Shown: positions 1-11,262, counted from the first letter of the stretch. The stretch: DNA of 64,000 nucleotides from Crocodylus rhombifer (GCA_038503035.1 JAVSML010019189.1:1-64000), one strand, 5' to 3'. A program made the numbers and translations. Notes: generated from the letters alone by a model not told the origin.

Positions 1-118
1 TCCAGGTCTGCTTGCAGCTGCTCCCTGCCCTCCGGCGTGTCCACTTCCCATAGCTTAGTGTCATCTGCAAACTTGGACAGAGTACATTTCACTTCCTCAT
101 CCAAGTCGCTGATGAAGA
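1..118 (-). mobile_element. CR1 LINE fragment (RT palm region)
   Basis: Read on the minus strand, the sequence encodes the CR1 reverse-transcriptase stretch around the catalytic FADD motif (bases 60-71), followed by the usual TKLWE and QADLD residues. The element runs off the left edge, so its 3' part lies outside the window. Homology stops abruptly near 118, as in a truncated or rearranged copy. Confidence 0.85.
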
Positions 119-1020
119 CTTGGGAGAGATGCAGACCCCTCTCTGTTGGCATCCTTATTTGGGACTGGGAACTGCAGGAAGGGGAAGAGGGATTCCTCTT
201 GTATGCATCCCAAAGCAGCTCTTGGCAGTGGGACTAAAGCACAGTGTGCTGGCCCACAGGGGCATCTGGTATGGTTTGGGGTCATACTCACTGGAGTCGG
301 CTGTAGGAGAGCTCCACGTAATTTTGCTGTACAGATGGATTTGGCTCCAGCTTTGCTAGAGGGGTTCCATGTGCACTGGCAGCCTATCCCAAGCTGTCTG
401 CCTGCCCGGCGACCTGAGCCTTGGGAGGGAGAGACAGGGCAGGATCAGGCTCCTTTCCAGGACAGGGATGGGAGAGAGACAGACCAGCTTGGCAGTGAGT
501 GGCAGAGGTGGCAGGGGGATCCTTGCCTCACCCTGGCCATTCACATGAAACAGTCTGACAAGTTCCCAGTCGCTGTCTCTCTCCAGCTCTCATGTGTCTA
601 ACATGCAATGAAGCTTCAGTGCTTCGCAGGACTTTCCCCTGCAGGCTGGGGAGCACAGTGGGCCCCTGCCTTAGCCCCCAGAGGGCCCCTGCCAATCAGG
701 CACATGCGTTAACCTGCCCCTGGCCCTGTAGGCTTCATATAGGAGTGAGAGGTTGGGAGGATATGAACGTTCTGTGGGATGTGATGTTTTGTTTCATTCT
801 GGAGCCGGTTCTTGGCCTCCAGACTTCCTTTGCAATCTGCTTCTAGAGCTTCTACTGTCACTGACTGGTTCTGGAGTCTTTGTTACTGCTTCAGTCCTGC
901 AGTTCCAGCTTTTGGGGATCTAGGTCAAATTTTCACATAGGCTCCTCCCCTCTGCCCATGTTGTGCAGGGATCTTCTTAGTACCCAGTGGGCAATTAGGT
1001 CTGCGCAAAGCAGCTAGTAT
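119..1020. other. No recognised feature
   Basis: No coding, RNA or repeat signature that I recognise. The short open frames here have no recognisable domain. Confidence 0.5.
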
Positions 1021-1160
1021 TCACTTTAGATTCGGATTAGGCCAATTCGGAGGACAGTGATTCGATTTGGTGATTCAAATCACTGCCCCGAATTGATTTA
1101 GCCGAATCTGATTCAGAGATTCAGCTGCCGCCGATTCTCCAAATCTCCAAATTAGCCAGG
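1021..1160. repeat. GATTC-rich dispersed-type repeat
   Basis: The stretch is full of GATTC/GAATC words in both orientations and is therefore imperfectly self-complementary. It looks like a non-autonomous DNA-transposon relic of the kind common in reptile genomes; family not identified. Confidence 0.4.
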
Positions 1161-1532
1161 CGTATCCCCCACCCGCTCTCCCAGCCTAGCAATGGCTGCC
1201 CTGCCTGCCCCAGCTCCCGGCACTTAGGAAAAAAAAGCCCCAACTCACTGGGTGCTGCTGGGTAGGGGAGTGATCCCTACTGCCCATCCCACTGGCCCAT
1301 GTTGTGTGGGGTGCTCTGCACAAGTCCCCTGATCACCCCCCGCTGTCCCAGCCCCCTCTATGGCTGCCCTGCCCGCCATGGCTCCATCCCAGTGGGTTGA
1401 AATGGAGTGCTACCTGAGCTTATCCTGCTCCCAGAACTCACAAGGGGAAACTGTTCTCCTCCCCGCAGCAGGAGGATGCAGCCAGGAGATATTTGTGTTG
1501 TCATGGTTTGGCATTTTCCCACCAGCTATTTC
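1161..1532. other. No recognised feature
   Basis: C/T-rich unique-looking sequence with repeated 'ctgccctgcc' words. Nothing else is supported. Confidence 0.4.
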
Positions 1533-1690
1533 ATAGATTTCATAGACGTTAGAGCTGGAAGGGATCTCAGAAGATCATCGAGTCCAGCCCCGCCCAAAGG
1601 GCAGGAAGTCAGCTGGCATTATAGGACCCAGCAAGATAAGCATCCAATCTACTCTTGAAGGTGTTCAATGTAGGTGCCTATGACAAAGTT
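1533..1690 (-). mobile_element. CR1 LINE 3' end
   Basis: The reverse complement matches the last ~150 bases of the CR1 copy that ends at 17374: the end of ORF2, the short 3' UTR with the 'gatgatcttc' word, and the terminal ATAGA/ATGAAA repeats. It is severely 5'-truncated, as is usual for CR1. Confidence 0.85.
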
Positions 1691-2684
1691 TTCTTGAACT
1701 CTCCTCTAGGCTTCAATCCTGCAGGGAGCTGAGGACTCCTAGGAGGTGCTAAGCACCCTCCAGACTCTATGAATTCATTGGAGTTTGAAATCCTCAGCTG
1801 GTGGCAGGTTCTGTCCCTAGTGATTATCTACTGTCACACCCAGAAGGCTGGGCAGTGAGCTCTTGCTACTCCTCTACCTGCCACTTGCAGTACATAAAGT
1901 ACTGCATGTTGAGAGTGCCTGATATGCCCCAGGTGGCAACCTTGATAACAAGGCTTAGATCCCTGCTTGAGTTAGCTGCCTAGTGCTGACTCAAATCTTG
2001 CTCAAACTACTCCTTGTCAAGGCCTCATTTCTGAGCTGAAATTAATGATTCAGTCTCTCTAACTGCAGTTGGCACAGAGCAGTTTGGAGTAACCACACAG
2101 CTGCAGTACTTGGCTGGTGCTTTTCTACTCTGCACGGCCAGCAAAGGCTGTCAAAGGTTTTTGAATGACCACCTTGCATTTACCCAGATTTCCCCTTTAG
2201 TTCTGCTTCTCCTTGGATATGGCATACAGGCACTGAGATGACTGGGTCTCACAGCAGAATATGCTGCTTTGGACAGTTACCCAGCATAGTATTAACAGCT
2301 GAATACTGTGCCCTCTTCCTACACAGTACTCCAGCACTGTGTGGAAACTGCAGTGGCATGGCATTATGGACACTAATACCAACCAGTGGCTCTTCTAGGC
2401 CTGATCTGAAAAAAAAATCCATTCATTCTGATATCAGTGGAAGAAGAAATTGCTGATACCAAACTTTTGTATTATTGTCTTTCAAAAACAATGGAGTAAA
2501 TACTGAAAGGGACAATATTCAGGAAAGAAATGATAGCAAAACCCCTAGGCTTCAATGCCTAAGTATGGGAGAAACAGATAATGCAGCAACATCCTCACAC
2601 TGCACACTGGCAAATAGTTAAAGCTTGCCTACCTCCTGGCTGGTTTTGAGCCAACCATATAGAAAAACATACAGAAAGATGTAT
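1691..2684. other. No recognised feature
   Basis: AT-balanced sequence without coding signal or a repeat I can name. Confidence 0.4.
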
Positions 2685-2795
2685 TTAGATTGCAAGCTCT
2701 ATGGGATAAGGACTGCTTTTGTTTGTGCAATGCCTGGCTACTACAGTAGGGTCCAGGTCCATAAAGGGCCCCCAGACACAGAGAACAAATAATAA
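2685..2795 (+). repeat. Old amniote interspersed repeat tail
   Basis: The word series 'attgcaagctctatggga', 'caatgcctggc', 'gggtccaggtcc' and the closing 'aaataataat' resembles a repeat tail common in turtle, crocodile and mammal genomes (old LINE or SINE 3' end). Recognition is from memory; the family name is uncertain. Confidence 0.5.
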
Positions 2796-4247
2796 TCTTG
2801 GAAATCCCAGCAAGCTGTGATGAGGCCGCTGGGCCACATAAGCAGACCTGGAGCCTCTTGGACGAGAAACAAACATGAGACTAAACACAGCTGGGGCTTG
2901 GCACAGATATCCTGCAGATCATTAAGTACCTGGATGACCTGGACCCTGCCAGTCCCTGGGGCCGGGGCTCTTGCAGCCGCTTGGCATTCTGCCCCCGAGC
3001 AGGTGCTCGCCCCACTGAGCCCCGGGTGGGACATCTTGGCAGGCTGGCTCCTCGCTGCAGCGGGCTCGTGGGGTTTGGCACAACCTGGGCGACCTGCTGC
3101 CCCGCGCGCCCCGTGGAAGCTCTGGGACCGGCGCGGCGCCGCGAGCCCGTCGGACGCGGCGGGGAGTCCCGGCAGAGCGGCGTGCCCAGAGCGCGCACCC
3201 GAAGAGAAGCCTCGGAGGCGGGAGAAGTGGCCCGCGCCGGGGACGCCCTTCCTGCGGCAGCCTCCAGGGGTCATCGGTAGCGGAGCTCCCGCCTCAGACC
3301 CCGCCGAGGGAGCACCTTCCCTGTCGCCTGGCGCCCTCTGCTCCCTCGGGAGCAGGTGCTGCCTGCCTCCAGTCTACGGCCGGCCGGGCGCGATTGTCCT
3401 GGGGCCCCGCACAGCGCTCTCCTCCGCCGGCAGGATGCGGTCCGCGCGCCGCACCCGCTGCCCGGGAGGGAGTCTCAATGCCGGCTCTAAGACAGAGATC
3501 CGCCCGGAGGACCGGAGGGGCAACGCAGCGCTTCACAATGGGCTCCACTGCCAGTCGGTGCCGGGCGGCCCGAGGAAGCCTGCGCCTTGCGGGGAGACGC
3601 TGATCCCAGGCCCCGCAGCTTCCCAAACCCCTCCCCTCCCCTGCCCCGACCCGTGTCTTCCACCAGCAGGCACACGTGTGCCCGCCACGAACCTGTCCCT
3701 CCTGCCACGGGTGAGGCCCGCGGGCCTAGCCCCTCCCAGCCAGCCAGGGCTCCCGGCCGGCGGTGTCTGTGCCCAGCGGGCGCTGCTCGGTCCTGTCCTC
3801 GCTCCAGGGAGTCTTTGGGCTCGATCCGTCCAGGAGCCGGACCCGGCAGGTATGGTCAGGGGTGGCTCAAAACCTGCCCCGGGGCAGACAGACACGGAGG
3901 CTCCGTCTGCAGGGAGCACCTGTGTCCGCGGTAGGCGAGTCTCCCCGGGCAGAGGCGCCCACCCCGTCTTCCCTAGGGTCTGAGCGGCGGTGACATCCCC
4001 GGGGCCCTGACGTGCGGTGCGGGAGCACTCTCGTCCCCCTGCCAAAGCCGCGGCACCGTGCGGGCTGCCAGGGACGAAGGCTGCTTCTTGCCGGGCTCTC
4101 GGCGCGACTCTAGTGCCAGGTCCCGCTGAGCCATGCGGGCGCCGCCTGGCCCTGCTTCGGGAAGCCCACCCAGCGCCCGCCCCCTGCCGCGCCCTCCCCG
4201 CGAGAAATCAGAGCGGGAGACGGGAGTGGGGCACCAAGGCAGCAGGT

Positions 4248-4253
4248 TTTATT
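4248..4253 (-). other. HBA: HBA polyadenylation signal (AATAAA)
   Basis: A canonical AATAAA on the minus strand about 75 bases after the HBA stop codon. Confidence 0.85.
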
Positions 4254-4326
4254 TCAGAACATTTGGTTGCTTCTCGGTGCGGAGACTGGCTGGCGGCTCG
4301 GAGCCCAGCCGGGCCAGGGCTGCCGT

Positions 4327-5078
4327 CTAACGGTACTTGGAGGTCAGCACGGAGGACACGGCACACAGGAACTTGTCCAGAGAGGCATGGACCTCCGGAG
4401 TCAGGGAGCCCGGGTGGTGAATGGCCACAACCACCAGGACGCACTGGGCCAGAAACTGGAAAACAACGGGAAAGGGTGAGAAGGGGCCTCTGGGAGCTCT
4501 GGGGCCTGGCCGGCAGGGACGCCTCAACCGGGAGAAGACCGGGCTCAGCAGTGCTCCTGCCCCGGAGCCCGGCCTCGGACTGATGAGGGATGCTCTTCCC
4601 GGCTGGTTCGGGCTTAAAGCACCCACAAGCGGGTAAGGAGGCAGGGGCTGGCGCTGCACACGGGCAGGGCCCGAGGCCCGAGACAGCCCGCTCCGCGCTC
4701 ACTCACTTTGAAGTTGACGGGATCTACCCGCAGGCTGTGGGCATGCAGCTCGCTCAGCCTGCACAAAGCCCCTGGAAGGTCATCGATGTGGTTGACAGCT
4801 TCATGCAGAGCGGCAAACACCTTCTTGCCGTGGGCCCGGATCTGGGCGGAGCCGTGGCTCAGGTCGAAGTGCGGGAAGTAGATCTTGGTCTGCGGGTAGG
4901 CGCAGAACATCCTGCAAGGAACAGCACGGGGTGAGGGCGCCCGCCGGGCTCGCAGGGCGGGGCCGGGGCCGGGCAGCTCTTACCTTTCCAGAGCCTCAGC
5001 GCCATATTCCTCCAAATGGCCGGCGACCTTGCACCAGACGGCTTTCACGTTGCACTTATCATCCGAAGACAGCACCAT
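4327..5078 (-). CDS. HBA: Alpha-A globin (adult alpha-type haemoglobin subunit), three exons
   Basis: Oxygen-carrying alpha subunit of the erythrocyte haemoglobin tetramer. Exons on the minus strand: 4984-5078 (95 bp), 4707-4911 (205 bp), 4327-4455 (129 bp, TAG stop). All junctions are GT-AG, and the exon sizes give exactly 142 codons including Met, the family length. Introns are tiny (72 and 251 bp). Distal His58 (in RAHGKKV) and proximal His87 (in SELHAHSL) are present, and the C terminus is KYR. The sequence is crocodilian-type: Cys34-Ala35-Tyr36, Gln38, Ile41 and Gln103. From memory these lie among the interface positions tied to the bicarbonate effect of crocodile haemoglobin. Cys8 and Cys15 in helix A are unusual. 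It reads closer to Crocodylus alpha than to Alligator alpha as I remember them. The gene is intact. Confidence 0.97.
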
Positions 5079-5131
5079 GGTTGCAGACGTGCAGTGACAG
5101 CCACCAGTACCCTGCGCGGCTCCCGGCGCCC

Positions 5132-5193
5132 TTATATACAGTGCTGGGGGTGGTGGCCTCCTCCTCCTCGACCCGCCCAGCCGCACGCATTGG
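5132..5193 (-). promoter_or_regulatory. HBA: HBA core promoter (TATA and CCAAT boxes)
   Basis: On the minus strand, a TATATAA box lies at 5132-5138, about 55 bases before the ATG, and a CCAAT box at 5189-5193. This spacing is normal for an alpha-globin promoter. GC boxes lie just upstream within the CpG-rich block. Confidence 0.85.
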
Positions 5194-5711
5194 CTGGCTC
5201 CGCGCCCTCCAGCCGCCCCTTGGCTGCGGCGACCGCCTGCGGACGTGGGGCTCTTGGACGCCAGCCAGGAGGGCTGGAGCTGGGGGGCCGCCACAGCCCC
5301 TCGCAGGCTCGACCGGCCACTCATACCCCGACTTTGCAGGAAAGAGGGACCCGGAGCAGGTTGCCCGAGCCGTCGGGGTAAATGGAGCAACTGGGGCTGC
5401 GAACGATGCACGGCCCCTTTGCTGGGTCCGCGAGAAAAGTGGCGTCCGGAAAAGCCGCCCCCCCCCCCCTTCTTTCTCCGCAGTGGCACAGCTCGCCCAC
5501 TGGCTGCGGGACAAGCAGGACCCCAGCCCTGCGTCCTTCCTCGACTGGCGAGCTAAAGCGAGGTGCGGCCATGCGATGGGTTTCTGGCACCCTCGGCGCC
5601 GCGGAAGGGGGAAGGGGCGGAGGTGGCTCGCAGCAGGCACCTTTCTCGGCACTGAAGGTAGGGGGCGGCAGAGCGCCACCCGGAGCAGGGGTTCAACTCC
5701 GGGCCTCCGCC

Positions 5712-6105
5712 CAGTGTTGCCAGGAGTACGATAATTATCTTACTTGTACAATAATTTTAACACATTTAGGATCAATAATAGTAAAAGTGCTCAGAATGTA
5801 CCATCATTTCTCAGTTAATTAATGCAGCATATGCAAAACCCAAGTCACTCTCAGGAAGTCTTAACTGACTTGGGTTTGGTGCTAGTACTTTCTTAGGACT
5901 GCTTGCTGGAAATAGAGAAATGCTTCACCTTTGATGACCAAGTTCTCACTCACTCACTAGCAATTTACAGTGAGTAATACAAAGTAAATATGACAATTTA
6001 TTTTATACTTATTTGCCTATTTTTCAGTGTAGATAGTTTTTCAGCAAATACTATAATTTTGAGCTTCCAATAAGATAATTTCATATTTAAGATCTGGCAA
6101 CACTG
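5712..6105. mobile_element. Candidate hAT-like MITE
   Basis: A perfect 12-bp terminal inverted repeat, CAGTGTTGCCAG, is at 5712-5723 and (inverted) at 6094-6105; imperfect pairing continues inward (ATTATCTTA words). The CAG start and ~390-bp AT-rich, non-coding body suit a non-autonomous hAT element. The 8-bp flanks do not match, so the target-site duplication is lost or the boundaries are slightly off. Confidence 0.55.
5836..5877. repeat. 12-bp perfect inverted repeat (hairpin)
   Basis: AAACCCAAGTCA (5836-5847) is followed after 18 bases by its exact reverse complement (5866-5877). It sits near the middle of the candidate MITE. Confidence 0.8.
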
Positions 6106-6689
6106 CCTTGCTGCCACGCTGCAGAATGGTTCCCCCTTGGCACTGCTGGTGTCTGCTGTGCCCAGCGGGGGCTGCGGGAGACAGCTTACACATTTAAAAA
6201 AGCAGTAGAAAGAGTGCTTCCCCTGCCCGTCTCCTTCATATTCATACACCAAGGAGCACAATCGCTTTCAAGAGTGCTGGCCCCAACAGCCACTTCCCCC
6301 ACACCATCCCCCATGCTGCTTCCTGCTGAACACATGGCTTCACACCGCCTTCCTGACACCGGGGGTCACATCACTGATCCCATACTTCTCCTCACACACA
6401 TTGCCTCCCGTATGCTGACTCCATGACTCCCCACATACACTACTGCTGCACACTACTCTGACACCAGCCTCCCCTCATCCACAACACCCACACCTACTTC
6501 ACATGTGCTGCAATTTACACACATTTCCTACCACTTACTGTTCCCCACAATGCTCTCCCAGGCTGTTCCCTCACATATACTGCCCTCCTCCTACCCTTTG
6601 CCTTCATACTGCACCTCCCCTCAACCCCAGCCTTTCACACTATCTCCTACAGATTGCCTCCATCACTGCCTCCACCACACACTGGGCAT

Positions 6690-6960
6690 GTCCACAAGTG
6701 TATTTACATGCACCTAAATGTAATGTGCTTTTCCTTAAGGCACATTAAGGCAATTTAGGCACGCGTTTACATGTGGACATGCTAATGCACATTAAGATGC
6801 ATTAAATTTAGGCGTGTAAGTCACAAAAACGCACATGTAGACATGCTAATGCACATTAACGTGGTGTGTGCCCGTTGACACACACTGCATTAATACACAT
6901 TAGTACATCTACATGTGTGCTAATGTGACTTAGCTGTTAATGTGACATTAAGTTTGGTAC
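6690..6960. mobile_element. MITE of the 'CTACATGTG / GCACATTA' family
   Basis: Repeated words ACATGT, CTAATGCACATTA, AGTTTAGG-like and TCTACATGTG are shared with the element at 45240-45665, including 'gtgctaatg(t/c)gacttagct'. Non-coding and self-complementary in parts. Confidence 0.55.
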
Positions 6961-7244
6961 CACTGCCCTTCACATATAGTGCCTTGCTCATTACCCTGTT
7001 ACAGTCTTTTATGCTCCTTCACACACACAGCCCCCACACTGGCTCATTTGCTGCCTCATGCACTGCCCTCATACTTCCCCTCATAATATATTTCACCTGA
7101 AAACAGCCTCTTCATACACGCTATCTCCACAGTGCTTGCTCATTCACTCTATTCTTTACACACGCTACAGGACTCTCAGCCTTTCATGATCACCTTTCAC
7201 ACTCACTACCCCCAGGTACACTGCTTTTCTCATGGTCTTACACA

Positions 7245-7480
7245 CACACACACCATAGTTACTGTGCATTAAGTTTACTCTCTGTAATAACAGATACTAA
7301 TTCAATGTGCAGTAACTGGCACTGCCGTGCAGTAGCACTTGCACATGCCTTTTTAGTGACACTAAAGTGCAATAGACTAACTATATCGTGCATTAGCACA
7401 TTAGCACAGCTTTTGCCATAATATCCTAATACACAGTAGAATTAGTTTACTGAGCATTTAGCATCTCATGTAGATATGCC
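7245..7480. mobile_element. Degraded MITE-like fragment
   Basis: Repeated 'gtgcattag', 'agtaactggcac' and 'gtagatatgcc' words resemble the preceding MITE but are more diverged. Confidence 0.35.
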
Positions 7481-8329
7481 TACTATCTTTTACATTTCCC
7501 TCTTACACACACTGTCACTTCACACACCTAGCCTTCCTTGATGCTCCCTCATATCCACAGTTTCCATTACTTCATACAAACTGTTCCCTCAGGCTCACTG
7601 ACCCCTCACGCACTGGACTCTACACTACCCCTTTCCACACGCAGCTCTCTCACACACATCACCTTTCATACTACCCCCCACAAACAGCTCCTTCATACAT
7701 ACTGCTTTTCACATTTTCTCCTCACTTACACTGCCCCCAGACTGCCTCATTCACTTCCTCATCACACACTCTGTCCCCTCATATACACTGCCTGCAGCAA
7801 AAATTCCATCATACTGCCACTACCATATTGATTCCGTTACACACACACACCTTTCCTGGTTACCCCCCAAAGCCTACACACTACCTAATACACATTGCAC
7901 CTCAACACACACTTCCACCCATACCTAATGCTCCTTCAGACACAGGCCCTCACATTCTCCCCATAGGCACAGCCCATATATTATCTCACGTACATATTGC
8001 CTCTCTTATCCACAGCCCCCACTAGCTACCATAATGCTTCTCACCCACTACTTTCATACTATGCCTTTTCACATGCACTGCCTTCTTCCCATATAGTGCC
8101 TCCTACATATTTCCCCCTAAAATACACAGAGGAGTGTTACTTCTACCCATTAGCGGGGGACAAGGATATCCAAATAATAAATTCAGACTCTCCTCCTCTC
8201 CTGGCTGATGAAGTACCAGTTATTCTCTTTTATAGATGAAGAGACCAAGGCCAGAGATTAAAAAACAGTCCTGCTCCTGCTGATGTCCAGTGAGCATTGC
8301 TGAGCACCTCATTGTATAGGACTGAGCTC

Positions 8330-8440
8330 TACAGGGATTGACCTAGCACATTTGTGGCAGAACTAGAAACAGAACTATGTCTCTTGACCCAAGTCCCTTC
8401 CTTCACCATGAAGCTCCTCATTTACTTCTTAAATTTTATG
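8330..8440 (+). repeat. MIR-like SINE remnant
   Basis: The words 'gtggcagaactagaaacagaac' (shown in part) and 'tcttgacccaagtccc' follow the order of the MIR core and tail. It is heavily diverged. Confidence 0.4.
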
Positions 8441-8984
8441 CCTCCCTCCCTCCCACAAAAAAGGCTCAATGTGGCTTATGGTAAAAGTGAGATGAATTAT
8501 AAAAACAGATATTTTAAAAAATAGTACTAATAACACAACTCCCTGAAGAATGTCCCAAACAATACTGCAAAGGGTAACTCCACCTGCTAACTTAACAAAC
8601 AGCCTGCACTTGCCCATTTTGCTTCCACTTGCCTGCAGGTGAGAGTGAAGAGGAGCAAATTAGAAATGTATGAATTATAGTGTGGCTGGGCCTGGCTGGT
8701 GGGGGTCACTGATGCTCTGGGCATCCCCTCTGCATGTTTCCTGTAGGCAAGCAAGCGCAGTTCTGCCACTTCTTGGTGCAACAGTGTCCCCATGGGCTTG
8801 GTGCAAAAAAATCCCCATGCAGGTATCTGTACTTGCAGCAGCTCAAATAGCAGCAGCACAAATTTCTGTGGAGACTTGTGCACACATGCCTGAACATACA
8901 CTTTGGTATGGGGAAATAGTGCCACTTGGGGCAAACTGACCCTGCCCAACTCATCCCAGATCTGCATCTGTCCTGGTCACAACA
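8441..8984. other. No recognised feature
   Basis: Unique-looking sequence; nothing supported. Confidence 0.4.
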
Positions 8985-10100
8985 GTATAAAAAGCTGCCC
9001 TGGTGAGCAGCTCAGGGCTACTTACCCTCAGAAGCTTTGAGGGCAAGAGCCTCTGGGAGGAAGTTGCTTACACCCCTTCCTGTCCCAGGCTGTTGCTGCT
9101 ACTGCTTCATCTCAGGAGCTTCTAGAGGAAGTAGACCATGCACCTTCCTACCATAGGCTGTTGCTAGCCTACTCCCAGGCACTTCTGGGGAAAGTTGGCC
9201 ATGCCCCTTCCTCCTTCAGGCTGCTCCTGCTACTACTGTTGCTAGCCCTCTCAGAAGCTTTTGGAAGGAAGCTTGCCATGCCCCTTCCTGCATTAGGTTA
9301 CTGCTGCTGCTGTTGTTGCCACCCCACCACAGAGGAGGGTTCCTCTGCTGCATGCCGCTGCCCACCTTGTGGAGGGGCCCACCATACTGCACTATACCCC
9401 AGCAATGCACCCTAGCTTCTGCACTTCTGTTCCTGACTGCTGCCCAGCCCACTGGCAAGCCAAGGTCAGGGGACAGCCTGGGGAGGGAGCCTGCACTGGC
9501 TATGGGCCCCTCCCCTACCATCACTACTGGAGCCTAAAGGTGCCTTGCCTGCCCCAGCTGCCTTGGCAGACTGGCCACCCCCTGCCTTGCCTTCCACTTT
9601 CACCGGAAGCACACCCTGAGTGGCTGAACTAGACGCTTGCTACCGCTGCTGCTGCTGCCACCACCACCACCACCTGTTCTGCTGCTGCCCCCCATCAGGA
9701 GAGAGGGAGAGTCCCTGCTGCACCCCCTTGTAACACTCAACACCATGCCTGCACTAGATTACTCCCTAAATGACTGATTACTCCTGCACTCCCCTACAGC
9801 TACCTCACTGCATCTGATCCTTCTTTGTTTTCCTACCTACTGCCCTGCTGCTAAGTGCCTGGCTGGAAGCCTGGGGGGCTCCTGGACTGAGCTCCAACAC
9901 AAAAAACCCCCTCCACTGCTGCAGCCATCTTTTACATCTGCCTTAGCAGCCTTCCCTGTGTGTTTTTTCCCTTGTGTGGTAAGTCCTGTGGTCCACTCGC
10001 CCCTGGCCTGGTGTTTGTTGTGTGGCTGAGTAAGCCAGCTTGAGTCTCCCCAGCCCTTGTGCGTGCGTCCCCTCCCCCACCTTCTCTAGGCATAACCCAC
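8985..10100 (+). repeat. ~1.1-kb dispersed repeat, copy 1 (with internal ~75-bp tandem units and CTG-rich stretch)
   Basis: This block is homologous to the reverse complement of 29826-31185: both contain the 'ccccttcctg' plus CTG-triplet units, the 'gctgcccagcccact'-like middle, and the 'cttgtgtggtaagtcctgtgg' tail. The first ~330 bases are about four degenerate copies of a ~75-bp unit. I cannot name the family; it may be a non-autonomous LTR-type element. Confidence 0.65.
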
Positions 10101-10725
10101 CCGATATCCTGTAACTCCGTGAGCTTCAGCCCCCCTTTCCCCTCCCCCCCTTCTCCCACACCCCAGCCTGCCCCTATTGGTTTCACTAGCCCAGCTGTAT
10201 TTTTTTGTTTTTCCTCATAAGTTTCTTCTCTCTTATGTAAACCCATGGCAGGGCAGGAACCTTCTGGACGCGCAGATTCCCCCACAGAACTTCCTGCAGC
10301 TCCCATTATGGGGGAAGATCCTAGCCAAGCCCCCAAGAGAGAGTATGCTCCTGCAGCCCCCACCCTAGAGGCGGAGTCCAACCAACTTCCTCCAGGGGTA
10401 GAGATTTTTGCTTCCTGGACCACAGCATGTACTTCTGAGAGAGAGGTCTTCTGGGAAGGGATGATATTTACCTCACACTGAAGGGAAAGGCTCTTTTCTT
10501 GGCCAGGATGGCAGACCTCTTCGACAGGGCTTTAAACTGAGATCACTGGGGGATGGCGGGGACAACAAACAGAGCAAGCCCAGGGGGCAACAAACAAACA
10601 ACCATTACAACAGGAGACAACAGGAAGGACGTTATGGCACAAGCTGAGGGAGTGGAGCTCCCTCAATGTGACAGGAAACTGAGGACCTCCAGCAGAGGGC
10701 TCAAATGCCTGTACACAAATTGCAG
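10101..10725 (+). mobile_element. CR1 LINE 5' region (5' UTR/ORF1-like to ORF2 start)
   Basis: Ends with the CR1 endonuclease ORF start (residues LKCLYTN), matching the ACLYTNARTL start of the copy at 14189. Upstream is a weak open frame (10245-10481) and a CR1-style leader with 'agggctttaaactgagatcactggg'. Full-length 5' regions are rare because CR1 copies are normally 5'-truncated. Confidence 0.6.
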
Positions 10726-10999
10726 CCAGATGTGGCAGGATCTGGACACGGTTGCCTGGCAACACCTGTCCTGTTCACCAATCAGTGTTCCAAGCAAGAA
10801 GGTGTTCAGCATTGCTGGGGATGTTGTGACACCCCTCTGCACCTGCTTGGATCCTGGTTTGGTGGGGCAGATGGTGTTCTTGAAAGTGAACCTCCTGCTG
10901 CTATGGTTCCCCAAGCTCCACCTGCAGATGGACTGAGTGCCATCCTCCTCATTCCATCTGCACCTATTTCCTTTTTTCCTTTTTTTTTAAAACTAGTTA
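10726..10999 (+). other. Unidentified insert interrupting CR1 endonuclease
   Basis: About 270 bases that do not match CR1 separate the ORF2 start from the next endonuclease piece at 11000. It carries GTTGCCTGGCAAC (10751-10763), an X-box-like palindrome also found in the solo LTRs of this window, and ends in a T/A-rich run. Confidence 0.4.
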
Positions 11000-11095
11000 A
11001 TGCCCCACGGAGACCTGGTGGGATTCCACCTATGACTGGTCCATAGGTATAGAAGGCTATACATTGTACAGGAGCAATCATGTTGGGGATGTAGG
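11000..11095 (+). mobile_element. CR1 endonuclease fragment
   Basis: Encodes the TETWWDST..DW and GYTLYR residues of the CR1 APE endonuclease, matching 14347-14440. It breaks off into a G/T-rich minisatellite. Confidence 0.8.
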
Positions 11096-11262
11096 GTTTG
11101 TGGGAGAAGAAGTATGGGGCTTGTTGGGGAGTAGGGGTTTTGTGGGGGGTGAGGTTTGTGGGGGTGGTGTGGGGTTTGTGGCTGGATTATGAGGGAGTTG
11201 TGGATGTGGGGGGACTGTGTAGGGGTAGGAGAGATTGCGTGTATGGAGGTGGGAGGGACTTC
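11092..11262 (+). repeat. G/T-rich minisatellite arm
   Basis: Degenerate units around GGGGTTTGTGGG. Together with the C/A-rich tract at 11705-11935 it forms an imperfect long inverted repeat. Confidence 0.7.

Larger units (their letters stand above)
2950..5710. promoter_or_regulatory. CpG-rich block (CpG island) over HBA and its 3' flank
   Basis: From about 2950 to 5710 the sequence becomes strongly GC- and CpG-rich compared with both flanks. It covers the HBA promoter and gene (4.25-5.2 kb) but also about 1.3 kb beyond the HBA polyadenylation signal. Long open frames here (for example 2817-3983) carry no domain and are what GC-rich DNA gives by chance. The 3' part could be an extension of the globin island or the promoter of an unseen transcript. 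Confidence 0.75.
6200..8130. repeat. G-poor CA/CT-rich degenerate tract
   Basis: Nearly 2 kb dominated by CACACA, CTCC, ACTGCC and TTCACAC words with very few G on the plus strand, giving strong strand asymmetry. It looks like an old degenerate minisatellite of a roughly 'tcacacactgcccc' type. It is interrupted by MITE-like pieces at 6690-6960 and 7245-7480. The open frames in it are low-complexity artefacts. Confidence 0.6.

Noticed and set aside
119..2684. A further globin-like gene or neighbouring gene downstream of HBA
   Set aside because: No globin exon pattern or other conserved domain in any frame.
2817..3983. A 388-codon open frame (plus strand) and long overlapping frames on both strands in the CpG-rich block
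   Set aside because: All frames are open because stop codons are rare in GC-rich DNA. Residues are Pro/Ala/Gly/Arg-rich with no domain, no conserved start and no splice pattern.
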